Below are positions 10,345 through 20,156 of a stretch of DNA of 64,000 bases, one piece after another. The translations under genes and the position numbers were made by a program. How positions within the stretch are numbered: the stretch's first letter is position 1; the number at the start of each line of letters is the position of its first letter. The notes beneath the pieces are model-generated. The model was not told where the DNA came from. It searched no databases and was given only the letters and a program-made list of their open reading frames with translations. Source of the DNA: an uncultured Gammaproteobacteria bacterium (GTDB lineage Bacteria; Pseudomonadota; Gammaproteobacteria; Nitrosococcales; Methylophagaceae); contig CAJQOM010000018.1 of assembly GCA_905479985.1 (NCBI GenBank), forward strand, positions 59,902 to 123,901. Direction: 5' to 3'.

Positions 10345-10413
10345 AGACGTCTAACTAAAAATGACGTTTTGACTTAATGACGTCATAAGTAATTTTATGA
10401 TTTATTGACGTCA
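10345..10413. promoter_or_regulatory. Array of GACGTC-type palindromes (candidate operator)
   Basis: There are four related sites: AGACGTCT at 10345-10352, TGACGTTT at 10362-10369, TGACGTCA at 10378-10385 and TGACGTCA at 10406-10413. Centres are about 17, 16 and 28 bases apart. They lie between the end of ttcA and the start of the 32-residue ORF, so they are placed to control the two small minus-strand genes. AGACGTCT is also the E. coli MetJ met-box consensus; MetJ is a ribbon-helix-helix repressor, like the protein encoded here. Confidence 0.5.
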
Positions 10414-10451
10414 TATGTCAATAAGCTGCAGGGAAGATAGAACGCCGAAAT

Positions 10452-11315
10452 TTATTGGGAGAAGGCTGCCTCAATAAAGCCAAGATCAGCATCGTCATGA
10501 GCAGCTGTGGGCGCTAGACGGTTATTTTCGAGACCAACAAAATCAAATAAGTTGGTATCAGCTAGCTGAGAAGGGGCAATATTTTGTAAGCTTTTAAAAA
10601 TAATATCAGAACGCCCAGGGTATTGTTTATCCCATGATTGCAACATATCCTTGATGACTTGCCTTTGGAGATTGTCTTGAGAGCCACAAAGATTACAAGG
10701 AATAATAGGAAACTGTTGGAAGTCAGCATAACGTGCGATATCAGATTCTTTACAATAACTGAGAGGACGAATCAGGATATTGGTTTTATCATCGCTCAGT
10801 AATTTAGGCGGCATAGCCTTGAGCTTGCCGCCATAAAACATATTTAAAAAAGCAGTTTCAACAATATCATCACGATGATGGCCTAAAGCAATTTTAGTAA
10901 TGCCATTTTGTCTTGCCCAGCCATAAAGAGAGCCACGGCGGAGGCGAGAACAGATACCGCAGGTGGTTTTACCTTCAGGAACAACTTCCTTAACAATGCT
11001 ATAGGTATCCTTTTCGATAATATGAAAAGGAACGTCTAACCCAGAGAGATACTGCGACAAAACATGCTCTGGAAAGCCCGGTTGTTTTTGATCTAAATTA
11101 ACGGCAATAAGCTCGAAATTAATCGGGGCATGTTTTTGTAAATTCATCAAAATATCAAGCAAGGTATAACTGTCCTTACCACCCGATAAACAGACCATGA
11201 TTTTGTCGCCATCTTGAATCATGTCGTAATCGGCGATAGCTTGTCCGACATGACGTCGTAACCGTTTCTTCAGTTTATTAAATTCTATCTTTTGTTGTGC
11301 ACGTGAGTCAGACAT
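10452..11315 (-). CDS. ttcA: tRNA 2-thiocytidine(32) synthetase
   Basis: A 287-residue iron-sulfur enzyme that thiolates C32 of certain tRNAs, using ATP to activate the base. The PP-loop SGGKDS is at residues 44-49. Two CXXC pairs, Cys119/Cys122 (CGIC) and Cys207/Cys210 (CNLC), supply the cluster ligands. The conserved [10 protein letters not shown] follows the first pair. The start overlaps the moeA stop by one base (TAATG), suggesting coupling with the molybdenum-cofactor genes upstream. Confidence 0.95.
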   Translation of the reverse strand: MSDSRAQQKIEFNKLKKRLRRHVGQAIADYDMIQDGDKIMVCLSGGKDSYTLLDILMNLQKHAPINFELIAVNLDQKQPGFPEHVLSQYLSGLDVPFHIIEKDTYSIVKEVVPEGKTTCGICSRLRRGSLYGWARQNGITKIALGHHRDDIVETAFLNMFYGGKLKAMPPKLLSDDKTNILIRPLSYCKESDIARYADFQQFPIIPCNLCGSQDNLQRQVIKDMLQSWDKQYPGRSDIIFKSLQNIAPSQLADTNLFDFVGLENNRLAPTAAHDDADLGFIEAAFSQ

Positions 11316-12574
11316 TAAATTAAGCCTGCAAAAGGTTGTACAGTGACAAAACTGTTAGCGGGTAAACCATCACATTGTTCATCCAATAAGATAAAACAGT
11401 TGGCCGTACTCATTGAACGTAAAATGCCGGAGCCTTGACCGCCTGTTGTCGCCACCTGGGTGATGCCATCGGCATTTGTGGACAAAACACCACGTTGATA
11501 TTCAAATCGCCCTGGCCGCTTACGAATAGGATCAGTGCACGTGACTTGTAGCGTGAGTGCATCAGGATTCGCTTCGCCCATTAATTGGCGTAGTGCAGGT
11601 GTTACAAATTGATAAAAAGTGACCATTACCGAAACAGGGTTGCCGGGTAAACCAAAGAACAGTGCTTGATTAATTTGGCCAAAGGCAAGGGGGCGACCTG
11701 GACGCATCGCAATTTTCCAGAAATCAACTTGACCCAATTCGGCTAATATTTCTTTAACATAGTCAGCATCACCAACAGAAACACCACCAGACGTAATTAC
11801 CACATCGGCTTGTTCTGAAGCGTCAGTCAAAGCCTGGCGAAGTAGATCTCTGTCATCAGGGACAACACCCATATCCAGAATGTCGACATCTAAGCGTTTC
11901 AACATACCGTATAGCGTATAGCGATTACTGTCATAGATTTGGCCCGGTTCAAGCATCTCACCAATAGATTTTAATTCATCTCCGGTAGAGAAAAATGCAA
12001 CGCGAAGCTGGCGTTTAACGGTTACCTCTGCAATCCCCAATGAAGCAAGCAATCCTAAGTCAGAAGGAACCAACCGGCGACCAGCAGATAAAACAACATC
12101 ACCGGTTTTTAAATCTTCACCGGCATAACGGACATGCTCACCTTTTGGATGTGCGCTATGAAGGATGATCGTATCGCCTTGCACTTCGACTAACTCTTGC
12201 ATTGCAATGGTATCGCATTCAGGCGGCACAACAGCACCCGTCATGATGCGGATACATTCACCAGCCTTAATCTCACCGATATAAGGCTGACCCGCATAGG
12301 CAATGCCGACCTGCTTTAACTTGGCGGGGCCATTGGCTAGATCAATGCTACTGATCGCGTAACCATCCATAGCCGAGTTGTTATGGCCTGGGACATGAAG
12401 TGGTGAGATAATATCTTGATGCAAAACACGGTTCAGTGCATCACGAATAGGACGACGCTGCCACGCATTTAATGGCGACACTAATGAGCCAATGCGATCT
12501 CTAGCAGCACTGATACTCAAGCGGTTTTTATCTTCTGGGTCAGCGCAGCTGGGTTCTGGAGTAAATTCAGCCAT
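11315..12574 (-). CDS. moeA: Molybdopterin molybdenumtransferase
   Basis: A 419-residue cytoplasmic enzyme that inserts molybdate into adenylylated molybdopterin. Motifs include [21 protein letters not shown], the MoCF-like STGDEL, the phosphate loop [13 protein letters not shown] and GLPGNPVS, in the usual four-domain order. Length is slightly above the E. coli protein (411). It follows the mobA-mobB fusion with a 3-base gap and overlaps ttcA, forming a minus-strand cofactor operon. Confidence 0.94.
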   Translation of the reverse strand: MAEFTPEPSCADPEDKNRLSISAARDRIGSLVSPLNAWQRRPIRDALNRVLHQDIISPLHVPGHNNSAMDGYAISSIDLANGPAKLKQVGIAYAGQPYIGEIKAGECIRIMTGAVVPPECDTIAMQELVEVQGDTIILHSAHPKGEHVRYAGEDLKTGDVVLSAGRRLVPSDLGLLASLGIAEVTVKRQLRVAFFSTGDELKSIGEMLEPGQIYDSNRYTLYGMLKRLDVDILDMGVVPDDRDLLRQALTDASEQADVVITSGGVSVGDADYVKEILAELGQVDFWKIAMRPGRPLAFGQINQALFFGLPGNPVSVMVTFYQFVTPALRQLMGEANPDALTLQVTCTDPIRKRPGRFEYQRGVLSTNADGITQVATTGGQGSGILRSMSTANCFILLDEQCDGLPANSFVTVQPFAGLI

Positions 12575-12577
12575 AGT

Positions 12578-13696
12578 TTAGTGTGTCCAATGGGTAATAA
12601 AATCAGCGACGTAATTTGCGATAGCATCAATATCGTTCAGTTCAAGCTGATCAAGTTGTCGATTTAATGACAATGTTTCATCACTTGCGATAGCGATGAT
12701 ATTGTCATCATGTTCATAAATGAAAGGTTTGCCTACACTGGGCCGGTGTAATTCAATCTTGGCAAAAGGTTCATGCTTAAAACCCTCGACTAGGATGATA
12801 TCGATAGTTGATGAATCTAGACGTGGAATTAAATCTGCTAATTGCGGGTTTTTTTCAGTATTGGCACTGGTTTGCATCAAAGCCATCAAACGACTAGAAG
12901 CAACCAAAGTCTGTTGAGAACCTGCTTCACGAATTTTATAACTGTCTTTGCCTGGCGTATCAATATCAAACAAATGATGGGCATGTTTGATCACGGCAAC
13001 TTCTATACCTTTGCTATTTAAGGCCGGAATCAATTGGCGCAGCAATGTCGTTTTACCGGTACCGCTATATGCGGAAAAGCCTAAAACGGGCACGTCGGAA
13101 CGAATTTTTGCATGATGAGCAACAATATCTTCAGGCTGATTAAAATTGATGAAACTGTCTGCTTGATCAGAAAAATCGGCAGCGACGGTATTATGTTGGG
13201 CAAACCATAAATCAATTTTGCGATTGCCTCGTGCGAGATAATTTTCTAAATGATCGGCTAAACGACAAGGGATTAAACAAAAGACAGGCTGTAGACGATC
13301 ACCATCATGTGCCACAGCGATATCAGCTTGGTTAGCCAGCAACGTTTCCATCAGTCGCTGACGAAGTTGGGGTGAAAGCTGGGGCGAATCACAGGGGCAA
13401 GTCAGAATAAAGTCGGTCTGACAGGCTTGCATAGCACTGAGCATACCCGCCAAGGGGCCACAGAAATTAGTTAAAGTATCTTCGACGATAGCGTAGCTAT
13501 ATTCCTGATATTGTTCTATATTACGGTTAGCATTAATAATTACTTTATCAACCTGCGGTTTGAGAAGGGTAATAATATGCGAAATTAATGGTCGCTCGCG
13601 ATAGGGGATAAGCCCTTTATCTTGACCGCCCATACGTCGGCCTTGACCACCGGCCAAAATGACACCGGTTACTGTAGAGGGTGCTGAAGTATTCAT
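12578..13696 (-). CDS. mobA: MobA-MobB fusion (molybdenum cofactor guanylyltransferase plus GTP-binding adaptor)
   Basis: A 372-residue two-domain protein. Residues about 10-190 are MobA: LAGGQGRRMGGQDKG is the GTP-binding signature, followed by CPCDSP. Residues about 200-372 are MobB, with a P-loop GFSAYSGTGKTT (206-217), KHAHHLFDIDTPGKDS and LVEGFKHEP. MobA attaches GMP to molybdenum cofactor to form the bis-MGD carried by DMSO-reductase-family enzymes; MobB binds GTP and helps. In E. coli these are separate genes. The operon continues into moeA. Confidence 0.92.
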   Translation of the reverse strand: MNTSAPSTVTGVILAGGQGRRMGGQDKGLIPYRERPLISHIITLLKPQVDKVIINANRNIEQYQEYSYAIVEDTLTNFCGPLAGMLSAMQACQTDFILTCPCDSPQLSPQLRQRLMETLLANQADIAVAHDGDRLQPVFCLIPCRLADHLENYLARGNRKIDLWFAQHNTVAADFSDQADSFINFNQPEDIVAHHAKIRSDVPVLGFSAYSGTGKTTLLRQLIPALNSKGIEVAVIKHAHHLFDIDTPGKDSYKIREAGSQQTLVASSRLMALMQTSANTEKNPQLADLIPRLDSSTIDIILVEGFKHEPFAKIELHRPSVGKPFIYEHDDNIIAIASDETLSLNRQLDQLELNDIDAIANYVADFITHWTH

Positions 13697-13748
13697 ATCT
13701 TTATAGTGTTATTTGTTTAGATGGAATATTAAATTTAGGGGAAAGTGC

Positions 13749-14393
13749 ATGCCAAAAGTGTTAACAACGATACTTATTATACTGTTAAATAGCACCATTG
13801 CATGCGCCGATGACCTGAGAATCACAGTACTAGGGCTTTTTAGTGATGTGGCTGTATTAGAAATAGATAAAAAACAACATATTTTAAGACCTGGTATCGA
13901 CAGTCCTGAAGGCGTTACATTGGTATTTGCGGATAGTAAATTTGCAGTGTTAGAAGTCAATGGCGTCCAAGAAAAGTATTTTTTAGGTTCTCAAAGTGGT
14001 AGTTTATACGACCCGCCGCCGGAACAGCCGGTTGTGAGCCTTTGGCCAACACGGGGCATGTATATCACGCCAGGTAGTATCAATGGCTACAGTGTCGATT
14101 TTCTTGTGGATACAGGGGCATCCGCTATCGCATTAAATGCTTTTACAGCGCAACGTCTTGGCATCGATTTCCTGGATGGTGAAGAGGTCGCGGTTAAAAC
14201 AGCAGTCAGCGTAGAAAAAGCCTACCGAATGAACTTAGATGAAGTGCAAGTTGGCCAAATTAAACTTTACAATGTATCGGCTTTGGTCATTGATGGACCA
14301 GAACCAGCCAGAGCATTATTAGGAATGAGCTTTCTGGGCCAACTAGATATGGAAAGAAAAGGCGAAAGAATGGATTTGAAACAGAAGTTCTAA
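13749..14393 (+). CDS. Secreted retropepsin-like aspartic protease domain protein
   Basis: A 214-residue exported protein with signal peptide KVLTTILIILLNSTIACA. The C-terminal half has the aspartyl-protease motif FLVDTGASAIALN (Asp121), the signature of clan AA retropepsin-like proteins. A second flap-like motif, ALLGMSFLGQL, lies near the end. One motif per chain implies action as a homodimer. The ATG at 13749 is preferred over one at 13713 because AGGGGA precedes it by 6 bases and the signal peptide begins there. It is divergent from mobA. Substrate unknown. Confidence 0.85.
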   Translation: MPKVLTTILIILLNSTIACADDLRITVLGLFSDVAVLEIDKKQHILRPGIDSPEGVTLVFADSKFAVLEVNGVQEKYFLGSQSGSLYDPPPEQPVVSLWPTRGMYITPGSINGYSVDFLVDTGASAIALNAFTAQRLGIDFLDGEEVAVKTAVSVEKAYRMNLDEVQVGQIKLYNVSALVIDGPEPARALLGMSFLGQLDMERKGERMDLKQKF

Positions 14394-14581
14394 ACCCGCA
14401 CGTCAATATGACTACCAAGACGACTATCAGCTTGCGGAATAGCTTGAATTAAAGCTAAAGCTGCGGCACCTTGCGCCCCAATTTGGTCATTCGCTAGTTT
14501 TACCGTGGCGACATTCACATCACTGGCTATTTTTTGTGCTGATAATAAAGGCGAGACTTGGGCAACGCGATTAATTTCCAT
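14390..14581 (-). CDS. YjfB-like putative motility protein
   Basis: A 63-residue protein matching the small YjfB family in layout: a helical region ending GAQGAAALALIQAIPQ and a terminal LGSHIDVRV. Family members occur with flagellar genes and are named putative motility proteins without a defined role. No flagellar gene is in this window. Its 3' end overlaps the convergent retropepsin-like gene by 4 bases. Confidence 0.7.
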   Translation of the reverse strand: MEINRVAQVSPLLSAQKIASDVNVATVKLANDQIGAQGAAALALIQAIPQADSRLGSHIDVRV

Positions 14582-14664
14582 CGATAACTTCCTCTATACA
14601 GATTAATGACACTATAAATGAGCGTCATAATATAATTTGTTAAATAAGTCACAGTGGCACAAAT

Positions 14665-14699
14665 AAAAAAGCCCTATTCAATTGAATAAGGCTTTTTTT
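14665..14699 (-). terminator. Rho-independent terminator after folE2
   Basis: AAAAAAGCC pairs with GGCTTTTTT around TATTCAATTGAATA, itself self-complementary. The long stem flanked by A and T runs works on either strand. It lies 20 bases past the folE2 stop on the minus strand, and would also insulate the YjfB-like gene. Confidence 0.85.
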
Positions 14700-14719
14700 A
14701 CATTAGAACAGATTATATT

Positions 14720-15529
14720 TTAGTCAAAGCCTTTACTAATTAAGGCATAAGCAGAGTGGTTATGAATGGATTCAAAGTTCTCTGATTCAACAATATAAGC
14801 ATTAATACGGTCATCATCATTGAGTCTGGCTGCAATATCACGGACGATATCTTCGACGAATTTAGGATTATCGTATGCACGCTCGGTGACATATTTTTCG
14901 TCCGGACGTTTTAATAAGCCGAAAATCTCACACGAGGCTTCTTCTTCAACTAAATCAATTAAATCTTCAATCCAAACGAAACTATCGACTCGAACGGTTA
15001 ATGTTACATGCGAACGCTGGTTGTGGGCGCCATAGTCAGAAATATTTTTAGAACAAGGACATAAGCTGGTAACAGGCACAACCACTTTCACAGTGATGCT
15101 TGTTTTATCTCCCGTGATTTCGCCAATAAAGCTCGCTTGGTAATCCATCAAGCTTTTCACTTTACTGATTGGTGCTTCCTTATTCACAAAATAAGGAAAA
15201 TCCATTTCTATATAGCCAGACTCGGCTTGTAAGCGCTCGGTCATTTCACCCAACATCGTACGGAAGGATTTGACCGTAATTTCACGTTCATGTTGATTTA
15301 AAATCTCAACAAAACGCGACATATGCGTGCCTTTAAACTGATGCGGTAAATTCACATACATATTAAAGTTCGCAATTGTGTGTTGTTCGCCCGTACTGCG
15401 GTCACTGACCTTAATCGGGTGTTGAATATCCTTAATACCGACTTTATCGATTGCGATATGACGCTTATCTGCGATGTTTTGCACATCTTCTATTTCGTCA
15501 CAGCAATCAGGTTTTTTGTCAGTTGTCAT
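14720..15529 (-). CDS. folE2: GTP cyclohydrolase IB (zinc-independent type)
   Basis: A 269-residue cytoplasmic enzyme that converts GTP to dihydroneopterin triphosphate, the precursor of folate and queuosine. The COG1469 signature is present: [20 protein letters not shown] near residues 150-170 with the metal-ligand cysteine, then [22 protein letters not shown]. Unlike FolE it is not strictly zinc-dependent and in many bacteria replaces FolE under zinc limitation. Here it lies 4 bases after queD, which uses its product, so a queuosine or pterin role is likely. No zinc-operator palindrome is seen upstream. Confidence 0.94.
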   Translation of the reverse strand: MTTDKKPDCCDEIEDVQNIADKRHIAIDKVGIKDIQHPIKVSDRSTGEQHTIANFNMYVNLPHQFKGTHMSRFVEILNQHEREITVKSFRTMLGEMTERLQAESGYIEMDFPYFVNKEAPISKVKSLMDYQASFIGEITGDKTSITVKVVVPVTSLCPCSKNISDYGAHNQRSHVTLTVRVDSFVWIEDLIDLVEEEASCEIFGLLKRPDEKYVTERAYDNPKFVEDIVRDIAARLNDDDRINAYIVESENFESIHNHSAYALISKGFD

Positions 15530-15533
15530 GTTT

Positions 15534-15914
15534 TTAATCCTCAGTATATCTAACGCAAGCGCGTTCAGTTTCCCACAGCGTGACTGCAGAGACGCGTGCT
15601 GTATCGATATTTAATGTATTACTTAAATGTTGGTAAAAGTGTTGGGCAATATTTTCTGCAGTAGGGTTCCGAACATCAAAGGGCGGAATATCATTTAAGT
15701 AACGATGATCGAGTGTTTTAGCCAACTCACGGGTTGCTGTCTTAATCGTTTTAAAATCCATCCCCATCTCATGCTCATTCAATGCCGTAGCAGTAACCTC
15801 TACTTCGACTTTCCAGTTATGACCGTGCAGTCGACTACAATCACCAGGGTAATCACGCAAGGTGTGAGCAGAAGCAAAATCAGCTAAGATTTTTAAGGTA
15901 TAGCTTGGAGTCAT
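15534..15914 (-). CDS. queD: 6-carboxytetrahydropterin synthase
   Basis: A 126-residue T-fold enzyme of queuosine (7-deazaguanine) synthesis. Zinc-binding histidines lie in FASAHTL and [12 protein letters not shown]; the catalytic cysteine is in [17 protein letters not shown] and NPTAENIA are conserved. It converts dihydroneopterin triphosphate, made by the adjacent folE2 product, to carboxytetrahydropterin. Forms an operon with folE2 (4-base gap). Confidence 0.92.
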   Translation of the reverse strand: MTPSYTLKILADFASAHTLRDYPGDCSRLHGHNWKVEVEVTATALNEHEMGMDFKTIKTATRELAKTLDHRYLNDIPPFDVRNPTAENIAQHFYQHLSNTLNIDTARVSAVTLWETERACVRYTED

Positions 15915-15953
15915 GAGTTGATTTTCTATAAAAAGGGTGTGATCAATCTACTA

Positions 15954-17777
15954 TTATGCCGGAAAATGCTGTTTTACGGTATTAATTATCCCTTCAGCAG
16001 ATAAGCCGCAGTCTGCCAACATCTGTTGATGTACGCCATGGTCAAGGAAATTATCGGGTAAGCCAAGTAGTTTAATTGCAGTTGTCGAACCGGTAGACAA
16101 TAAATATTCTGCGATACCACTGCCAGCGCCGCCAAGTACCGTATTCTCTTCAATCGTGATAATTAGCTCGTGACGGGCAGTAATGGTGTCCAGCATATCG
16201 GTATCAAGTGGTTTAATAAAACGCATATTTACCACAGTAGCATCGAGCGTTTCGCCAGCTTCAATCGCAGCCTGTACCATACTGCCAAAAGCCAAAATAG
16301 CGACGGTTGTTCCTTCACGCTTAACCTCTGCTTTGGCAATATCAATAGGTGTTAAAGCTGTTTCAATTTCGATGCCGGGCCCCGTGCCTCGCGGGTAACG
16401 GACAGCACTCGGGCCATTATGTTGATAACCCGTTGTTAACATTTGGCGACACTCATTTTCATCAGCAGGCGCCATAATTAATAAATTGGGCACACAGCGT
16501 AAATAACTTAAGTCAAAACTGCCGGCGTGAGTGGCACCATCAGCACCGACCAAGCCACTCCGGTCGATTGCAAATAAAACGGGTAAGTTTTGTAATGCCA
16601 CATCGTGGATTAACTGATCATAAGCGCGCTGTAAGAAAGTGGAATAAATAGCCACCACGGGCTTTTTACCTTCACTGGCAATCCCTGCAGCTAAGGTCAC
16701 AGCATGTTGTTCAGCAATACCAACGTCGAAATAGCGATCGGGATATTGTTCAGAAAAACGGCCTAAGCCAGAACCATCACACATCGCGGGTGTAATCGCA
16801 ATCAAGTCATCAGATTCTGCCGCCATATCGCATAACCAGTCACCAAAAACATGGGTATAACTTGGGCCAGAGGCTTGGCTATTAGCCGGGCTCACACCAT
16901 GATATTTATTGGGGTGTTGCTCAGCTGGCTGATAACCTTTACCTTTCTTGGTCACAATATGTAAAAATTGCGGGCCTTTGCGTTCACGCAAATTACTTAA
17001 GGTTGAGAGTAGCGTATCTAAGTCATGTCCATCGATTGGGCCAATATAATTAAAGCCCATTTCTTCGAACAAAGTGCCCGGAATGACCATGCCTTTCATA
17101 TGTTCTTCGGCACGACGTGCAAATTCCCAGGCTGAAGGCAGTTTTTCTAATACTTTTTTGCTGCCTTCACGGGCAGAGGTATAAAAATTGCCCGATAACA
17201 TGCGGGCTAAATAATTTGACATACCGCCGACATTCTTAGAAATCGACATTTCATTGTCATTCAGCACAACCAGCAAATTCGCATTTAAATCACCAGCATG
17301 GGCGAGGGCTTCATAAGCTTGCCCGGCAGTGAGTGCACCATCACCGATAATAGCAACGCTATGGCGGTGACTATTTTGAGCCTGCGCAGCTAAGGCCATG
17401 CCTAATGCGGCGCTAATTGAGGTACTAGAATGACCAACACCAAACGTGTCATAAGGACTTTCGCTGCGTTTCGGAAAGCCAGATAAACCGCCCGGTTGAC
17501 GCATGGTATGCATTTGATCACGACGTCCGGTGATGATTTTATGGGCATAACTTTGGTGGCCAACATCCCAAACAAAGCGATCTTCTGGGGTATCAAACAC
17601 ATAATGTAAAGCGAGCGTAAGCTCAACAACACCAAGGTTTGATGAGATATGACCACCGGTTTGTTGGACGCTATCAACAATCAAAGCCCTAATTTCAGTC
17701 GCAAGTTGAGGCAATTGGCTTTTATCCAATTGTCGCAAATCGTCAGGGCTATTAATCTGTGGCAGTAAAGTGGTCAT
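15954..17777 (-). CDS. dxs: 1-deoxy-D-xylulose-5-phosphate synthase
   Basis: A 607-residue thiamine-diphosphate enzyme, the first step of the MEP isoprenoid pathway, joining pyruvate and glyceraldehyde 3-phosphate. Motifs: [13 protein letters not shown], the TPP motif [18 protein letters not shown]...[14 protein letters not shown], and in the second domain [16 protein letters not shown] with [12 protein letters not shown]. Length is slightly under E. coli's 620. It lies 14 bases after ispA, giving the common xseB-ispA-dxs order. Confidence 0.96.
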   Translation of the reverse strand: MTTLLPQINSPDDLRQLDKSQLPQLATEIRALIVDSVQQTGGHISSNLGVVELTLALHYVFDTPEDRFVWDVGHQSYAHKIITGRRDQMHTMRQPGGLSGFPKRSESPYDTFGVGHSSTSISAALGMALAAQAQNSHRHSVAIIGDGALTAGQAYEALAHAGDLNANLLVVLNDNEMSISKNVGGMSNYLARMLSGNFYTSAREGSKKVLEKLPSAWEFARRAEEHMKGMVIPGTLFEEMGFNYIGPIDGHDLDTLLSTLSNLRERKGPQFLHIVTKKGKGYQPAEQHPNKYHGVSPANSQASGPSYTHVFGDWLCDMAAESDDLIAITPAMCDGSGLGRFSEQYPDRYFDVGIAEQHAVTLAAGIASEGKKPVVAIYSTFLQRAYDQLIHDVALQNLPVLFAIDRSGLVGADGATHAGSFDLSYLRCVPNLLIMAPADENECRQMLTTGYQHNGPSAVRYPRGTGPGIEIETALTPIDIAKAEVKREGTTVAILAFGSMVQAAIEAGETLDATVVNMRFIKPLDTDMLDTITARHELIITIEENTVLGGAGSGIAEYLLSTGSTTAIKLLGLPDNFLDHGVHQQMLADCGLSAEGIINTVKQHFPA

Positions 17778-17791
17778 GGTCTATTATGATT

Positions 17792-18691
17792 CTAATGTTG
17801 CCGTTGGACAACGAATTGGGCTAAAGCAGTTAGCGCCTGTGTATCGTAGGGCAAATCAGCCAAAATAGCCAAAGATTGTTCAATTAAATCACTGGCTTTT
17901 TGTTGCGCAGCATCCAAACCCATCAGAGCAGGATAGGTCGGTTTGTTTAGTGCAATATCGGCGCCTTGTGCCTTACCTAAAATATCCGTATTGGCAACCA
18001 CATCGAGCACATCATCTTGAACTTGAAAAGCAAGACCGACGGTTAAAGCATAGCGTGACAGAGCACTTAAGACATTATTTGGTGTTTCAGAACAAGCAAT
18101 GGCACCTAATAACACACTGGCTTGTATCAACGCACCTGTTTTCAATTCATGCATGGTTTGCAATGCAGGTAAATTAAGCTGCTGGCCAACAGATTCAAGG
18201 TCAATCGCTTGCCCACCGGCCATTCCTAGGGCACCACTACGTTGCGCTAAGACTTTGACCATATCGATTTGTTGGCGTGGGGTAAAACGATCGTCACAGA
18301 GCGCCTCAAAAGCGAGAGACTGTAATGCATCACCGGTTAACAAAGCAGTTGCTTCGCCATACTCCTTATGGCAGGTAGGTTTGCCGCGCCGTAGATCATC
18401 ATCATCCATTGCTGGCATATCATCATGAACAAGTGAATAGGCATGGATCATTTCAACGGCACAAGCGGGAGAGTCGAGCAGATCAACTGCAACACCTAAG
18501 CTTTCACCTGCGGCATAAACTAATAAGGCGCGCAATCGCTTACCACCGTTTAATGTCGAATAACGCATGGCATTGAGCAGCTGAGAAGAAGGTGAACCCG
18601 CCTCAGGTAGAGCTAGTTGCTTATCTAAAGCCTGCTCTATGCGGCTTTGTCGAGATAGCATCCATTGGTTAAAAACAAAATCTTGACTCAC
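17792..18691 (-). CDS. ispA: Farnesyl diphosphate synthase
   Basis: A 299-residue all-helical prenyltransferase condensing DMAPP/GPP with IPP. The first Asp-rich motif is [15 protein letters not shown], with the bacterial DDxxxxD spacing. The second is [10 protein letters not shown]. The N-terminal [10 protein letters not shown] and [13 protein letters not shown] are also typical. The start overlaps the xseB stop by 4 bases. It supplies FPP for quinone and undecaprenyl synthesis, downstream of the dxs product. Confidence 0.95.
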   Translation of the reverse strand: MSQDFVFNQWMLSRQSRIEQALDKQLALPEAGSPSSQLLNAMRYSTLNGGKRLRALLVYAAGESLGVAVDLLDSPACAVEMIHAYSLVHDDMPAMDDDDLRRGKPTCHKEYGEATALLTGDALQSLAFEALCDDRFTPRQQIDMVKVLAQRSGALGMAGGQAIDLESVGQQLNLPALQTMHELKTGALIQASVLLGAIACSETPNNVLSALSRYALTVGLAFQVQDDVLDVVANTDILGKAQGADIALNKPTYPALMGLDAAQQKASDLIEQSLAILADLPYDTQALTALAQFVVQRQH

Positions 18692-18930
18692 GACTCTGAC
18701 GAATTAGGCTCAAAATCAACCAAATTAGCCTGATCGGATTGTTGCAATAGCATCTGCACTTTTTGTTCAGCTTGACTTAGCGCTTCTTGGCAATCACGGG
18801 TGATTAACACGCCACTTTCATAAAGTTTAAGTGATTCCTCAAGACTGATATCACCTTGCTCTAGCCGTTCAACCAAGGTTTCGAGTTCAGCAATCGATGC
18901 TTCATAATCGAGTTTTTTTCGTCTTGCCAC
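18688..18930 (-). CDS. xseB: Exodeoxyribonuclease VII small subunit
   Basis: An 80-residue helical protein with the family motif [19 protein letters not shown] and [19 protein letters not shown]. It partners XseA (not in the window) in a single-strand-specific nuclease. It is first in the xseB-ispA-dxs operon, overlapping ispA by 4 bases. Length equals E. coli XseB. Confidence 0.94.
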   Translation of the reverse strand: MARRKKLDYEASIAELETLVERLEQGDISLEESLKLYESGVLITRDCQEALSQAEQKVQMLLQQSDQANLVDFEPNSSES

Positions 18931-19060
18931 GGGAATGGGCCTCTAACAAAAAGGAAATGAAGGTTATAGTATAAATTAATCGACTTATTCTTGCCTGCTC
19001 GATTGGACATGAAAAATGTTAGTCTATGGCAACTTTTGACAAAATCATTGACCTGCTTGC

Positions 19061-19990
19061 ATGAAAAAAATAATTCGTGGTTTTCATAACTTACCAGCCA
19101 AACCAACAGGCTGTGTTGCCACTATTGGTAATTTTGATGGGATTCACCTAGGCCATCAAGCGGTACTGAGCCAATTGGCATTAAAAGGCGATCTCTTAGG
19201 CTTGCCAGCCATTGTTATTACCTTCGAACCACAACCGAATGAATTTTTTGCGCCTGATAAAGCACCTGCGAGATTGAGCCGCTTCCGTGAAAAAGTGGAA
19301 GCGTTTAGAAGTTATTCAATTCAACAACTTTGTGTTTTGCGGTTTAATAAAAAGTTGGCCCAGATGTCAGCGAATGAATTTATTGAACAATTATTAGTGC
19401 AGGGGTTAAATGTCAGTTATTTAGTCGTTGGTGATGATTTTAAGTTTGGACAAAATAGGCAAGGTGATTTCGCGTTATTACAGCAAGCTGGCCTGAAATA
19501 TGGCTTCCAAGTCGTTAATATGCATACCTTCGCGATTGAGCATAACCGTGTCAGTAGCACCCGAATTAGGCTAGCACTTGAAACCGGTGATTTAATGCTA
19601 GCTCAAACGCTATTAGGGCACCCCTATAAGATGAGTGGCCGTGTAGCCCATGGCGATAAGCGTGGCAGAACGATGGGGTTTCCAACGGCAAATATCCATT
19701 TACATCGTTGTAAAGTACCCATGACTGGTGTCTATGCGGTACACCTTTTTGGCATCGATGGCGAACCCTATAAAGGCGTGGCTAATGTGGGTGTAAGGCC
19801 AACAGTAGGCGGAGGGAAAAAAGCATTACTAGAAGTCCATTTGTTTGATTTTAATGATGATATCTACGGCCACTATGTACAAGTACATTTCTTACACAAA
19901 ATACGTGACGAAAAGAAGTTTGATGGGTTAGAAGCGCTGAAAGTACAAATTGAAATAGATTGTGTTATTGCTAAACAATTTTTTGAATAA
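19061..19990 (+). CDS. ribF: Bifunctional riboflavin kinase / FAD synthetase
   Basis: A 309-residue cytoplasmic enzyme. The N-terminal adenylyltransferase domain carries TIGNFDGIHLGHQAVL, then VVGDDFKFGQNRQGD and SSTRIR. The C-terminal riboflavin kinase domain has GDKRGRTMGFPTANIH and GVYAVHLF...GVANVGVRPTVGG. It makes FMN and FAD. It is divergent from xseB with 130 bases between them. No good Shine-Dalgarno precedes the ATG at 19061, but the N-terminus fits the family. Confidence 0.95.
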   Translation: MKKIIRGFHNLPAKPTGCVATIGNFDGIHLGHQAVLSQLALKGDLLGLPAIVITFEPQPNEFFAPDKAPARLSRFREKVEAFRSYSIQQLCVLRFNKKLAQMSANEFIEQLLVQGLNVSYLVVGDDFKFGQNRQGDFALLQQAGLKYGFQVVNMHTFAIEHNRVSSTRIRLALETGDLMLAQTLLGHPYKMSGRVAHGDKRGRTMGFPTANIHLHRCKVPMTGVYAVHLFGIDGEPYKGVANVGVRPTVGGGKKALLEVHLFDFNDDIYGHYVQVHFLHKIRDEKKFDGLEALKVQIEIDCVIAKQFFE

Positions 19991-20063
19991 GAGAAATTGG
20001 ACGAGGACTTAGAAATACTAATAAAGTGTGGTTATTTAGTTTTCGAACCCGAATTCTTTATGA

Positions 20064-20099
20064 TGCAAAAAAATGGCAACCTGTAAAAACAGGTTGCCA
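20064..20099 (-). terminator. Rho-independent terminator after the PEP-CTERM gene
   Basis: TGGCAACCTG (20074-20083) pairs with CAGGTTGCCA (20090-20099) around TAAAAA. Read on the minus strand the stem is followed by seven T, a canonical terminator for the minus-strand PEP-CTERM gene whose stop is about 60 bases upstream. Confidence 0.88.
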
Positions 20100-20156
20100 C
20101 TTGATTAAGACTAAATTACAACGGCTACTTCTTTTAGAAATAACAATTAGCTTAAA

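Noticed and set aside
10345..10352. True MetJ-controlled operator
   Set aside because: One site equals the met-box, but the array spacing is not the 8-base tandem of MetJ and no methionine gene follows.
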